Assembly (NCBI GenBank): GCA_902799045.1 | Contig: CADBZH010000002.1 | Coordinates: 234,966 to 298,965 of the forward strand | Direction of reading: 5' to 3' | DNA length: 64,000 bases | Source of the DNA: an uncultured Eubacteriales bacterium | GTDB taxonomy: Bacteria > Bacillota > Clostridia > Christensenellales > Aristaeellaceae | Shown here: positions 19,147-27,957 of the stretch, piece by piece | How positions within the stretch are numbered: position 1 is the stretch's first letter | How the letters are laid out: each line of letters begins with the position of its first letter | Translations under genes and position numbers: made by a program | Notes under the pieces: model-generated | Told to the model about the DNA's origin: nothing | What the model saw: only the letters and a program-made list of their open reading frames with translations | Databases searched by the model: none

Positions 19147-21054
19147 CTACAGCGGGATCTCCACCACCTCGGCCATCTTGGCGAGGCACTGCTCGATCTG
19201 CTGGGAGATCTCCGTTGCCATGCGCGCGCTGATCTCCGCGTTCTTCTCGTTCTCCAGATTGCTGTAAAAGCTGTTCTTGACCTCCTCCGTCATGCGCTCG
19301 ACGCGGGCCTCGAAGTGTCCCCGCGGCACCAGCTTGCGCATAGGCTTGGGGATATCCAGGTTCATGAACAGTTCCTGCATCTTCTCCTTCCCCAGGAAGA
19401 GGATCAGCAGGGAGATGATCGCCCCGGCGAGGATGCCGGAGATGCCGCTGGAGAGGATCGCCAGGCCGCTGCCGCCGCAGATCAGCCCCACGATGATGGA
19501 GATGATGGCGTTGATCAGCCAGGTAAAGCCCTCGACGGCGAAGACCTCCTTGGCGTCGATGCGGATGTCGATGTCCGAAAGGGAGAAGTAGGAATTGAGG
19601 CTCATGGCCCGGTACGGCACGTTGTGGCGCACACAGATGGGCATGGTCTTTTCCTCCACGTCGTAGGCCACCGGCTTGAGCCACTCGGCAATCGGCTTCA
19701 CCAGCAGGGCCTGCGCCTCGTCGGAATGCAGCCAGGCCTCGATCTCCTTCTGGACGATCTGGTCGATGTCGGACAGGCGCTGGATCTCGTCGATGCGCCA
19801 TCGGTCAAACACGGGCAGCGCCACGTGCCGCAGGATCGGCTCCACCATGGCGTCCACGACGCGGCGATAGAGGTCGTCGATGCGCCCCGCGACGATGCGC
19901 TCCACGGCGCTGGAGTCGATCAGCTCAGCGACCTCCTTGCGAAATTCGCGCAGTTCCTCGTCGATGCGCCCGCTCCAGGCCAGGCCCCGTGAGACGGAAA
20001 ACTCCGGCTCCGCGCCGGTGATCACGACGGCCTCCGGGAAGACGTCGGCGCACCAGTCGCGAATGGCGGGCAGGCGCGAAACGCCGCCGGTCAGGAACAA
20101 AAGCTCCGGCATCTGGCCCTCCAGCTTCTTGCGCAGCGCCTTCAGGCTGTCTACGAACGCGCTCCTGAACGACTGGCCGTTCAGCTGCTCCGCGCCGCGG
20201 TTCAACACGCGGTCCGCAATCCTTTCGTCGATGCGCAGCGTCAGCTTCGCGCCCTGGCCGGCGTGGATGCGGATGGTCTTGGCGCACACGTTGTCCCGCC
20301 AGTATTCCTCGTCGGAGAAGTACTGCTCCTTGAGGCGGCGGGCGGCAAATTCGCAGTAGCTGCGCCAGGGCGGGCTGGCCTCCAGCGCCTCGCGCACCGA
20401 AGCAGCGTCCTCGCTCAGGCGGATGGATTCCTCCAGCAGCAGCTCATCCATGATGCCGCCGCCCAGGCGCACCTCCCCCGCCGTCTGAAGCTCCACCTCC
20501 CGACCGCCGTGGATGAAGGCGAAATCGGTGGTGGAGGAGCCGATGTCCACCACCAGCACGGGCTTGGACATGATATCATAGCCCACCTGAAAGTGCTTGG
20601 ACTGGCAGGCGCTGATTAGCGCCGCGCGGGATTCCGAGACGATGCGCGCCGGCGGATAGCCCGTATCCTCGAAGATGCGGCGATAGCGCTCCCGGGCGGC
20701 CCGGTCCCATCCGGCGGGACAGCCGATGTAGAAGCAGCAGTCGTCGTCCTTCACCAGGTTCCCATCGGCATAGAGTTCGCCCAGAACCCCCGCCGCAAAG
20801 CGCTTCACGTCCTTCTCGCTCTGCGGGTCGGTGAGGAAATTGCTCTTGAAGCGCAGGCTGCGCCGGATGGCGCTGGTGTCATAGCAGGCGCTTTCGCCGA
20901 TCAGCAGCTCGCCGGTGGGCAGCTGCGCGTAGGCGGTGATGAAACTCTTCGCCTCCCGCACCGGCAGCACCTCCGGCATGCCGGGATCCCGCCTGCCGAG
21001 TCGGCAGACGGCGCTCTCGGCGTCGCCCAGGTCAAAGCCATAGTATTTGTTCAT
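19147..21054 (-). CDS. membrane-anchored Hsp70-like ATPase lacking the usual substrate-binding domain
   Basis: A 635-residue protein with an Hsp70/actin-type ATPase: phosphate-1 loop YYGFDLGDAES (5-14), phosphate-2 VVDIGSSTTDFAF (168-180) and adenosine-binding LFLTGGVSRLPAI (319-331). In place of the beta-sandwich substrate domain of DnaK it has a mostly helical region (about 365-505), two adjacent membrane helices (about 510-527 and 530-555), and a charged helical tail. It is the last gene of a four-gene reverse-strand operon, 25 bases after an unknown membrane protein. It is probably a specialised membrane ATPase acting on its operon partners. It is not DnaK. The start at 21054 gives the canonical N-terminus. 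Confidence 0.8.
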   Translation of the reverse strand: MNKYYGFDLGDAESAVCRLGRRDPGMPEVLPVREAKSFITAYAQLPTGELLIGESACYDTSAIRRSLRFKSNFLTDPQSEKDVKRFAAGVLGELYADGNLVKDDDCCFYIGCPAGWDRAARERYRRIFEDTGYPPARIVSESRAALISACQSKHFQVGYDIMSKPVLVVDIGSSTTDFAFIHGGREVELQTAGEVRLGGGIMDELLLEESIRLSEDAASVREALEASPPWRSYCEFAARRLKEQYFSDEEYWRDNVCAKTIRIHAGQGAKLTLRIDERIADRVLNRGAEQLNGQSFRSAFVDSLKALRKKLEGQMPELLFLTGGVSRLPAIRDWCADVFPEAVVITGAEPEFSVSRGLAWSGRIDEELREFRKEVAELIDSSAVERIVAGRIDDLYRRVVDAMVEPILRHVALPVFDRWRIDEIQRLSDIDQIVQKEIEAWLHSDEAQALLVKPIAEWLKPVAYDVEEKTMPICVRHNVPYRAMSLNSYFSLSDIDIRIDAKEVFAVEGFTWLINAIISIIVGLICGGSGLAILSSGISGILAGAIISLLILFLGKEKMQELFMNLDIPKPMRKLVPRGHFEARVERMTEEVKNSFYSNLENEKNAEISARMATEISQQIEQCLAKMAEVVEIPL

Positions 21055-21079
21055 GATATCACCCGCATTCGATTTGGGT

Positions 21080-21964
21080 TCAGCGCGCCGCCAGGCCCTT
21101 TTTCAGCAGCCTGCCGCCGGAGACGAGCGCCGGGCGCAGCGTTCCGGGGCGCGGGGCGGGCAGGAATTCAAACCAGCTCTCGCAGCCTTCGGCATAGTCC
21201 AGCGCTTCGATGCCCGCGTTGTGCAGGAAGAAGCGGATGGCCGAGGCGGATTCCCGCGCGGATTCGTCCTTTGAGGCGCAGGCGGATTCCAGCAGCTCCG
21301 CGAACAGCTCCAGTGCCGGGCCGCTGACCTCCACCGCCGGGTTGGCCGCGGCGCGGTCCTGCGCGCGAAGTGCGTCCTCCTCGCGGATGCGCTCCAGCTG
21401 GCCGTCCGCCAGCAGCATCGCGCCGTGCAGGATGTGCCAGGCCTTTTCCGCATCCACCAGGAATTCCGTTCGCGCGTCCGGCGCGTCCGCAGGCTTCGCC
21501 TTCTTCGGCCTCGCGGCCATCGTGCCCGCCAGGAAGAGCGCCGCGCAGCCCAGCGCCGTGGGCAGCAGCGCCTTGATCAGCGCGATCGCGCCGCCGATCT
21601 GGCCGCTGATCATCACCGCCGTCACCGAGGCGGCCACCAGCAGAATGCCGGCGAGCAGGGTCAGTACCGTCCAGACGTTCAGTCGCAGCCCCTGCTTTTC
21701 ACCCTTTGGCAGTTCCTTTTTCCACGTGCGGGCCTCGCCCACCGCGCCGATCATCGGCAGGGTGTTCTTAATCGCCTGGAGGATGTGCTGCGCCGCGTCG
21801 CAAAGCGTCTCGCTCCCGGCAGCCTCCGTATAGCGGTACATCACGCGGTCCACCGCCTTCTCCAGCGTCGATTGCGCCGCCTCCGGCGAACGGTCGCGAG
21901 CGAGGTTCGCGACGATCATCTCGCGGTCTTCCTCCAGAAGCGCCGCAAGGCTGAGCTTATCCAT
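21080..21964 (-). CDS. unknown two-span membrane protein paired with the Hsp70-like ATPase
   Basis: A 294-residue protein I do not recognise. The soluble N-terminal helical part (about 1-90) is followed by two membrane helices (near 96-120 and 127-150), then a basic loop and a cytosolic helical domain (AEKAWHILHGAMLLADGQLERI onward) ending in an Arg/Lys tail. I start at MDKLSLAALL (21964), with GGAGGAAGG six bases upstream; an ATG five codons earlier has no site. Both this protein and the downstream Hsp70-like protein have two neighbouring membrane spans, so they could form one complex in which this protein acts as co-factor or nucleotide exchanger. That role is inference from pairing only. 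Confidence 0.72.
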   Translation of the reverse strand: MDKLSLAALLEEDREMIVANLARDRSPEAAQSTLEKAVDRVMYRYTEAAGSETLCDAAQHILQAIKNTLPMIGAVGEARTWKKELPKGEKQGLRLNVWTVLTLLAGILLVAASVTAVMISGQIGGAIALIKALLPTALGCAALFLAGTMAARPKKAKPADAPDARTEFLVDAEKAWHILHGAMLLADGQLERIREEDALRAQDRAAANPAVEVSGPALELFAELLESACASKDESARESASAIRFFLHNAGIEALDYAEGCESWFEFLPAPRPGTLRPALVSGGRLLKKGLAAR

Positions 21965-21991
21965 GAGTCCTTCCTCCATCCGAGGGTCGCT

Positions 21992-23485
21992 TTATTCCGA
22001 AGGGATCAGTATGACGATGGCGAGCGGCGGAAGACTGACGACGCCGTCCGCGAGCGTCGCGGCGTCTTCGCCGGTCTCCAGGTCCGCGGCGATTTCAGCG
22101 GGCCCCACTTCGATGCTGCCCCATACCTTCCTCGAAAAGTTGATCGCGATCATGCACGTCTCCGACGCCGCTTCGCGCCGCATCAGGCAGAGGTCGCCCT
22201 CCGCCAGCAGGAATTCGTTTTTGCCTTCCGGGATGGCCGCATGATCCAGCCGCGCGTGATTCACCTTGCGCACATAGCTCAGCAGCGAATCCTCGTCGGC
22301 CAGCTGCGCCTCCACCGAGGGATAGGGATACTCGATCGCGTTCGCTCCGGGCGGCTGGTCGGTCCTGTCGTCGTCGGACCAATCCATGGCCAGGCGCTTG
22401 TTCGGGTCGTCGCCGCTGCCCACCATGCCGATTTCCTCGCCATAGTAGGTGAAAACGCTGCCGCCGAGCATGCCGAGCAATCCCTCCGCGAACTTGCACA
22501 CGGCCGGATTCTCCCGCCCGCGCACCAGGCCCACCGTCCTGCCGGTGTCGTGGTTGCAGAGGAACGGCGCGAGGCGCCCGTCGATGCTCTCAACCACCTT
22601 CTCATACTGCCTGGCGAACTTCTCCGCGCCCTTGCTCCGGGCGTTGATGGCGGCGGCGAGAAAGCCCTCGCCCTGCGCCGCGGGGAAAAGAAAGAAGCTG
22701 TCCACGCCGCTTGCGTAGTAGTCCGCGATGGTGTTCAGGTTCGCCCAGCATTCGCCCACCAGGTACGAACCGGGCCTGAGCTCCTCGCAGGTTGCCTTCA
22801 ACCAGGCGAGGAACGCGATGTTTGCCGGAGCGTCGCCGGTGTAATAGCTGGTCACGGCGTCGAGGCGGAAGCCGTCCACGCCCACGTCCTGAAGCCAGAA
22901 GGCGAGGATCGCGGCGATTTCCTCACGCACGGCGGGGTTGTCCAGGTTCAAATCCGGCATATTGCCGCCGGAAAACTGCTCCTCGTAAAACCAGTCGGTG
23001 CCGGAAAGCGGCGCATAGCCGCCGGCGGCCTCGGACGTGAAGCGATAGTAATCGATAAAGGGAGAATCGCCGCCCTCCGCGAGGCTCCCTGCCGCTTCGA
23101 CGAACCAGGGATGTCGCGTGGACGTGTGGTTGATCGGCAGGTCGATGATCACGGACAGGCCAAGAGCATGGGCTTCGCCCAAGAGCGCGCGCATGTCCTC
23201 CATCGTGCCGTATTCCGGGTCGATGGCCATGTAATCCGTCACGTCATACTTGTGATAGGAAGGGCTCGGCATCACGGGCATCAGCCAGAGCCCGCACCAG
23301 CCCATATCATGGATGTAGTCCAGCTTCGAGCGCAGGCCGTTCAGATCGCCCAGGCCGTCGCCGTCGGAATCCCGGTAGGAGCGCACGAACACCTCGTACC
23401 AGTTCGGGGCGATCTCCCCTTCGGCGAATGCAGCCGATGTCAACAGGAAAAAGAGAGAAAGGATCGACGCAAGGAAGCGCTTCAT
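21992..23485 (-). CDS. secreted alpha-amylase family (GH13) enzyme
   Basis: A 497-residue glycoside hydrolase with a signal peptide (MKRFLASILSLFFLLTSAAFA, cleavage after about residue 21). The (beta/alpha)8 barrel shows all GH13 landmarks: VIIDLPINHTS (region I), GFRLDAV with the nucleophile Asp (II), LVGECW with the acid/base Glu (III) and FLCNHDTGR with the third carboxylate (IV). A C-terminal beta domain follows. The enzyme would act outside the membrane on alpha-glucans or alpha-glucosides; exact specificity is not readable. It lies 7 bases after a membrane glycosyltransferase gene in the same operon, an unusual synthesis/hydrolysis pairing. Confidence 0.92.
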   Translation of the reverse strand: MKRFLASILSLFFLLTSAAFAEGEIAPNWYEVFVRSYRDSDGDGLGDLNGLRSKLDYIHDMGWCGLWLMPVMPSPSYHKYDVTDYMAIDPEYGTMEDMRALLGEAHALGLSVIIDLPINHTSTRHPWFVEAAGSLAEGGDSPFIDYYRFTSEAAGGYAPLSGTDWFYEEQFSGGNMPDLNLDNPAVREEIAAILAFWLQDVGVDGFRLDAVTSYYTGDAPANIAFLAWLKATCEELRPGSYLVGECWANLNTIADYYASGVDSFFLFPAAQGEGFLAAAINARSKGAEKFARQYEKVVESIDGRLAPFLCNHDTGRTVGLVRGRENPAVCKFAEGLLGMLGGSVFTYYGEEIGMVGSGDDPNKRLAMDWSDDDRTDQPPGANAIEYPYPSVEAQLADEDSLLSYVRKVNHARLDHAAIPEGKNEFLLAEGDLCLMRREAASETCMIAINFSRKVWGSIEVGPAEIAADLETGEDAATLADGVVSLPPLAIVILIPSE

Positions 23486-23492
23486 GGCGGGC

Positions 23493-24701
23493 TTACTCCT
23501 CTATGTCCGGCTTGGCGACGCCGCGGGTATGGCGCACGGCCTTCCACTGCTTCGGCGGCGGGGTCAGGCACGCCCAGATGCTGCAGGGCATCCAGCTGGC
23601 CATGAAGATGGGCGCGGCCATGATGCCGGGGATCGCGCGCTTGTTCAGGCGGCCCTCCCACTTGTAGAGCACCGCGCAGACGGCGCAGAACGCCGCGTAG
23701 TACACCGCGAACAGCACCACCAGCGCCAGGATGCGCCAGGGATGGTCGATGAAGAACGGCAGCAGGCCCAGCGCCGTGCCGATGGCGGGGATCAGGCCGA
23801 TGATGCACATCAGGTTGCCGGTGAACAGCATGGTCATGTCGATGCTCATCATCGAGCCGTTGCGCACCAGCTTCGGCACATATTGCCGCATGCACTGCAG
23901 CGACCCGGAGGCCCAGCGCCTGCGCTGGAAGCAGGAGGTCTTGAACGAGGTGGTCTGCTCGTCGTAGATGCGGGCCTTGGACATCCAGCCCACCTTGATG
24001 CCGTTCAGCGCGCAGAGCGCCGTGAATTCCAGGTCCTCCGTGAGGGTGTTCGTGTTCCAGCCCACCTTGCGGATCGCCGCGTCGGAGACCATGATGCCGG
24101 TGCCGTTCAGGTGGCAGGACATGTTCATGCGGAACCGGCTCTCGCAGTAAAAGCGGTCCATGAACCAGAAGTAGGCCGTGAAGCCGCCCGCGATCCAGTT
24201 GTCAAAGGGGTTCTTGCTGTCGCGGAAGCCCTGGCCCGCCTCCATGCCGAAGGCCAGCGCATCGTTGGTGGCCTGGAAGAAGCCCTTGTCCACGAGGTTG
24301 TCGGCGTCGAACACGCAATAGGCGTCATACCTGCCCGTGGCGGACAGCTGCGCGAAGGCCTTGCGCAGCACGTCGCCCTTGGTGTGGATCGGACCGTCCA
24401 CGGTCATGATCTTCGCCCCCGCCGCGCGGGCGACGGCTTCGGTATCATCGTGGCAGTTGTTGGGAATGACGTAGACGTCGAACAGCTCCCGCGGATAATC
24501 CTGCGCCATCAGCGATCCCACCAGCTGGCCGATCACGGCGGCCTCATTCCGGGCGGCGATCACCGCCGCGATGCGGTGGGTCGGCTGGGTCACGGGGATC
24601 TCCCTCTTCTTTCGGAACAGGACGCCCCAAAAACAGGTTACGATGAAGTAGACGGTGTACAGCGTGGCGATCACGCCGCATATAGAAACGATAATCGTCA
24701 T
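23493..24701 (-). CDS. membrane-bound family-2 glycosyltransferase
   Basis: A 402-residue GT2 enzyme of the processive, membrane-embedded kind. A first membrane helix (about 1-25) is followed by the catalytic domain with VIAARNEAAVIGQLVGSL, the FDADN (DxD) motif, and the QRRRWASGSLQC acceptor/processivity motif (QxxRW). A C-terminal group of about three helices ends in a basic tail. This architecture is shared with hyaluronan/cellulose/beta-glucan-type synthases, so it may make and export a polysaccharide or glycolipid. I place the start at 24701 because the promoter (24742-24771) leaves too little leader for the ATG at 24740. It is the first gene of the operon with the GH13 enzyme and the Hsp70-like pair. 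Confidence 0.86.
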   Translation of the reverse strand: MTIIVSICGVIATLYTVYFIVTCFWGVLFRKKREIPVTQPTHRIAAVIAARNEAAVIGQLVGSLMAQDYPRELFDVYVIPNNCHDDTEAVARAAGAKIMTVDGPIHTKGDVLRKAFAQLSATGRYDAYCVFDADNLVDKGFFQATNDALAFGMEAGQGFRDSKNPFDNWIAGGFTAYFWFMDRFYCESRFRMNMSCHLNGTGIMVSDAAIRKVGWNTNTLTEDLEFTALCALNGIKVGWMSKARIYDEQTTSFKTSCFQRRRWASGSLQCMRQYVPKLVRNGSMMSIDMTMLFTGNLMCIIGLIPAIGTALGLLPFFIDHPWRILALVVLFAVYYAAFCAVCAVLYKWEGRLNKRAIPGIMAAPIFMASWMPCSIWACLTPPPKQWKAVRHTRGVAKPDIEE

Positions 24702-24741
24702 TGATGCGCTCCAGGGTGTTATTTTATACCATTCTGTCAAT

Positions 24742-24771
24742 AGTATAACTGATTTCCTCCGCTCCAGTCAA
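24742..24771 (-). promoter_or_regulatory. promoter of the glycosyltransferase/GH13/Hsp70-like operon
   Basis: Reverse-strand TTGACT (24771-24766), 18-base spacer, TATACT (24747-24742), about 40 bases before the chosen start codon. Confidence 0.7.
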
Positions 24772-24863
24772 GCAAAGTAACGCTTTTGAGGCAAAATCTA
24801 ATACAACCCTAATGATCCAGCGTCACTTATTGAAGATTTAACCTTGAATCGCCCGACCATCCC

Positions 24864-24893
24864 TTGCGTCCGGCGGGTGGATTGTGTTATAAT
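24864..24893 (+). promoter_or_regulatory. promoter of rpsB-tsf
   Basis: TTGCGT (24864-24869), 18-base spacer, perfect TATAAT (24888-24893). A roughly 110-base leader with a GGTTGACCGTAGGGAGGAATCC stretch precedes rpsB; no known leader structure is recognised. Confidence 0.7.
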
Positions 24894-25011
24894 ACTTCGG
24901 CAAAACGCACTTCTGCCGATTCGCGCGGCGGTTGACCGTAGGGAGGAATCCTCTCATGGTGCCACGCGGAGTTGAAGCAGGAGGTGGAAAAAACAAGGAG
25001 GGAAACCCACT

Positions 25012-25702
25012 ATGGCAGTCATTTCCATGAAGCAGCTGCTGGAGGCCGGCGTTCACTTCGGCCATCAGACCCGCCGCTGGAACCCGAAGATGGCCCAGTA
25101 CATCGAAGACCGTTCGCAAGATCGACGAGGCCTACATGTTCGTGCGTGACATCGCGCTGGAAGGCAAGAGCATCCTGTTCGTCGGCACCAAGAAGCAGGC
25201 ACAGGAGAGCATCGAAGTGGAAGCCAAGCGCTGCGGCATGTTCTATGTGAACAACCGTTGGCTGGGCGGCACGCTGACCAACTTCCGCACGATGCAGACC
25301 CGCATCAAGAGGCTGAACGACATCGACGCGATGGAGAAGAACGGCCAGTTCGACGTTCTGCCCAAGAAGGAAGTCATCAAGCTGTGCGCCGAGCGCGAAA
25401 AGCTGCTGAAGAACCTGGGCGGCATCCGCGAGATGAAGAAGCTCCCCGGCGCCCTGTTCATCGTCGACCCCCGCAAGGAGCGCATCGCCGTGGCTGAGGC
25501 CCGCACGCTGGGCATCCCGATCGTGGCGATCGTCGACACCAACTGCGATCCCGACGAGATCGACTACGTCATCCCCGGCAACGACGACGCCATCCGCGCC
25601 GTGAAGCTGATCGCCGGCAAGCTGGCGGACGCCGTTCTGGAGGGCAAGCAGGGCGAGCAGATCGAGGACGAGGCCGCTCCCGCTCCCGCCGCCGCCGAAT
25701 AA
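25012..25702 (+). pseudogene. rpsB: 30S ribosomal protein S2, frameshifted by a ~38-base internal deletion
   Basis: Essential small-subunit ribosomal protein. The start (ATG 25012, after AAGGAGGGAAACCCACT) reads [20 protein letters not shown] and runs to KMAQYI at 25104. The expected 13-residue segment, the FTERNGIYIIDLQ stretch of Bacillus S2, is missing, and the sequence resumes one base later in another frame at 25106 with [15 protein letters not shown], which continues normally to 25702 ([33 protein letters not shown], an acidic/Ala-rich tail). Read literally the protein would stop near 25148. An essential gene is unlikely to be dead, so an assembly deletion of about 38 bases is the leading explanation. 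The rest is undecayed. Confidence 0.9.
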
Positions 25703-25809
25703 TTGAACTTATAATGATTCATGCGACGCCCCGGAACGCCTTGGGGTGCCGCTTGAATCGCGTAATGGAGCGATTGCGCTCCCCCATCGAAGATTAGGAG
25801 GAATTCAAA

Positions 25810-26733
25810 ATGGCTAACTTCACCGCTAAGGACGTTATGGATCTGCGCGGCCGCACCGGCTGTGGCATGATGGATTGCAAGAAGGCGCTGACCGAGTGCG
25901 ACGGCGACGTCGAGAAGGCCATCGACTACCTGCGCGAAAAGGGCCTGGCAAAGGCCGCCAAGAAGCAGAGCCGCATCGCCGCCGAGGGCCTCGTGGGCAG
26001 CCACATCTGCACCAAGTGCGGCACCGGCGCGATCGTCGAAGTCAACTGCGAGACCGACTTCGTGGCCAACACCCCGGACTTCAAGGCCATGGTCAATGAC
26101 ATCGCCAAGCAGATCGTCAAGGGCAATCCCGCCGACGTGGACGCCCTGCTGGCCCAGAAGTATCTGGACACCGACCAGACCGTCGCCGACGTCATCACCG
26201 AGAAGACCGCCAAGATCGGCGAGAAGATCTCAGTGCGTCGCTTCGCGCGCTATGAGTGCGGCGAGAACGGCTTCGTGGACAGCTACATCCACATGGGCGG
26301 CAAGGTCGGCGTGCTGGTGAAGGCTGAAGTGGCCGAGGTGACCGACACCGTGAAGGAAGTGCTGCATGACGTGGCGCTGCAGATCGCGGCGGCTTCCCCC
26401 GTAGCCCCCGAGTATGTGACCCGCGACCAGGTGAACCCCGAGCACCTGCAGCACGAGACCATGATCCTCGCTGAGCAGGCCCGCAACGAGGGCAAGCCCG
26501 AGAAGATCATCGAGAAGATGGTCCAGGGCCGCATCAACAAGTTCTACCAGGAAGTCTGCCTGCTGGAGCAGGTGTTCGTCAAGGACGGCGAGACCCCCGT
26601 CGGCAAGATGATCGAGGGCAAGGTGCCCGGCATGAAGATCGTCGAGTTCACCCGCTACAAGATGGGCGACGGCCTCGAGAAGAAGGTCAGCGACCTGGCG
26701 GCCGAGGTTGCCGAGCAGATCGGCAAGAAGTAA
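25810..26733 (+). CDS. tsf: translation elongation factor Ts
   Basis: Guanine-nucleotide exchange factor for EF-Tu. The 307-residue product has the N-terminal UBA-like domain with VMDLRGRTGCGMMDCKKAL, a small CxxC pair in GSHICTKCGTGA (seen in some clostridial EF-Ts), IVEVNCETDFVANTPDF, the VRRFARYECGENGFVDSYIHMGGKVGVL core, and a C-terminal coiled segment. The start follows TTAGGAGGAATTC. It lies 107 bases after rpsB; the spacer holds two hairpins that may modulate the operon. A strong terminator follows. Confidence 0.97.
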   Translation: MANFTAKDVMDLRGRTGCGMMDCKKALTECDGDVEKAIDYLREKGLAKAAKKQSRIAAEGLVGSHICTKCGTGAIVEVNCETDFVANTPDFKAMVNDIAKQIVKGNPADVDALLAQKYLDTDQTVADVITEKTAKIGEKISVRRFARYECGENGFVDSYIHMGGKVGVLVKAEVAEVTDTVKEVLHDVALQIAAASPVAPEYVTRDQVNPEHLQHETMILAEQARNEGKPEKIIEKMVQGRINKFYQEVCLLEQVFVKDGETPVGKMIEGKVPGMKIVEFTRYKMGDGLEKKVSDLAAEVAEQIGKK

Positions 26734-26744
26734 ACCATAATTGC

Positions 26745-26777
26745 AAAGGGAACGTGGAAACGCGTTCCCTTTTTTTC
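26745..26777 (+). terminator. intrinsic terminator of rpsB-tsf
   Basis: Hairpin AAAGGGAACG-tggaaacg-CGTTCCCTTT followed by a run of seven T. Confidence 0.92.
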
Positions 26778-26799
26778 GAGGTTCCGGGAGGGGGCCAGC

Positions 26800-27942
26800 A
26801 TGAATAAAGTCAAAACCCGCATCGTGAAGGTGGCAAAATGGCTGTCCGCGACGGCTGTCGTCGCGTATGTGCTGACGATCATACTGTTGGTCGTGACGGG
26901 CCTGCAAATCGCGGCGGCCTTCTCCATGAACACGCCTTCCCTCTCCGGCTTCTTCAATGGCCGCGTGAGCGACATCGAGAGCGTGCTGGGCAGCAGCGCC
27001 ATCTTTGAGTTTTTGTTTGAGACCGCCAACCTGCGGGCGTTGGACCCCGTCTACCAAAAGGCGATCGAGCTGTTCTTCACGTTCCTGTCGCTGCTGGTGC
27101 TGCTGTTCTACATCAGCTTCTTCAAGAAGCTGATCGAGCGCGTCATCGAGGACGGGCAGCCCTTCTCCGCCGAGACGGTCGCGCGGATGCGAAAGAGCAG
27201 CTTCGGGCTTTTGCTGCTGGCGTTGATCAACCCGGTGCTGGGCCTGCTGCTGTTTCTGCTTATGAGGTTCTTCTCGCTGGTGTTTGAATACGGCGCGTAC
27301 CTCCAGGAAAAGGCCGGGGAGACCAGCCGCATCCAGGAGGAGGTCATCGTCTCGCTGGCGGAAATCACCGAGAACAAGAGCGAGCAGACCGGCCAGCACA
27401 TCCGCCGCGTGTCGGAGTATTCGAAGATCCTCGCGCTGCAGTTGGGCATGTCAGAGGAGGCGGCGGAAAACCTGCGCCTGGCCTCCACGATGCACGATCT
27501 GGGCAAGCTGATGATCCCCTCGGAGATCCTCGACAAGCCCGGACGCCTCACCGACGCGGAGTTCGCCGAAATCAGGAAGCATCCCGGGTTTGGCGAGCAT
27601 CTGCTGCACAATGTGGAGGGCGACACGATGGTGCTGGCGCGCAGGGTGGCCCTGGAGCACCACGAGCGCTTTGACGGCAAGGGCTATCCCAACGGCGAAG
27701 CGGGCGACGCCATCAGCCTGGAGGGCCGCATCGTGGCCGTCGCGGACGTCTACGACGCGCTGACCAGCCGCCGCAGCTACAAGGACGCCTGGGACCCGAA
27801 GATCGCTTATGACGAGATCGTCCGATGCAGCGGCACCCAGTTTGACCCGAAGGTGGTGGAGGCCTTCGTGGCCGCCTACGACAGAATCGACGCGGCGCGC
27901 AGACAGTACGCCGACGAAGAGTTTACCGCAAACGCGGCATAA
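26800..27942 (+). CDS. membrane HD-GYP domain phosphodiesterase
   Basis: A 380-residue protein with an N-terminal membrane helix (about 15-40), further helices near 85-110 and 135-155, and a C-terminal HD-GYP domain (about 180-360). The domain keeps the metal-binding HD pair in TMHDLGKLMIP, the following HPGFGEHLL, the ALEHHERFDGKGYP motif (HHE plus the GYP triad) and ADVYDALTSRRSYKDAW. Such enzymes usually break down cyclic di-GMP or related cyclic dinucleotides; the substrate here is unproven. It stands between tsf and pyrH, which are usually adjacent, and ends 15 bases before pyrH, so both could be transcribed together. Confidence 0.88.
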   Translation: MNKVKTRIVKVAKWLSATAVVAYVLTIILLVVTGLQIAAAFSMNTPSLSGFFNGRVSDIESVLGSSAIFEFLFETANLRALDPVYQKAIELFFTFLSLLVLLFYISFFKKLIERVIEDGQPFSAETVARMRKSSFGLLLLALINPVLGLLLFLLMRFFSLVFEYGAYLQEKAGETSRIQEEVIVSLAEITENKSEQTGQHIRRVSEYSKILALQLGMSEEAAENLRLASTMHDLGKLMIPSEILDKPGRLTDAEFAEIRKHPGFGEHLLHNVEGDTMVLARRVALEHHERFDGKGYPNGEAGDAISLEGRIVAVADVYDALTSRRSYKDAWDPKIAYDEIVRCSGTQFDPKVVEAFVAAYDRIDAARRQYADEEFTANAA

Positions 27943-27957
27943 AGGAGAAGATAGACC

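Noticed and set aside
21425-23605. Long plus-strand open frame opposite the GH13 and unknown membrane protein genes
   Set aside because: Shadow frame: the opposite strand has intact catalytic motifs, a signal peptide and correct start signals.
25095-25115. Programmed ribosomal frameshift in rpsB
   Set aside because: No slippery sequence or downstream stimulator is visible, and 13 conserved residues are missing, which frameshifting cannot restore.
24972-25250. Open frame across the start of rpsB
   Set aside because: It is out of frame with both conserved parts of S2 and has no ribosome-binding site; it arises from the deletion.
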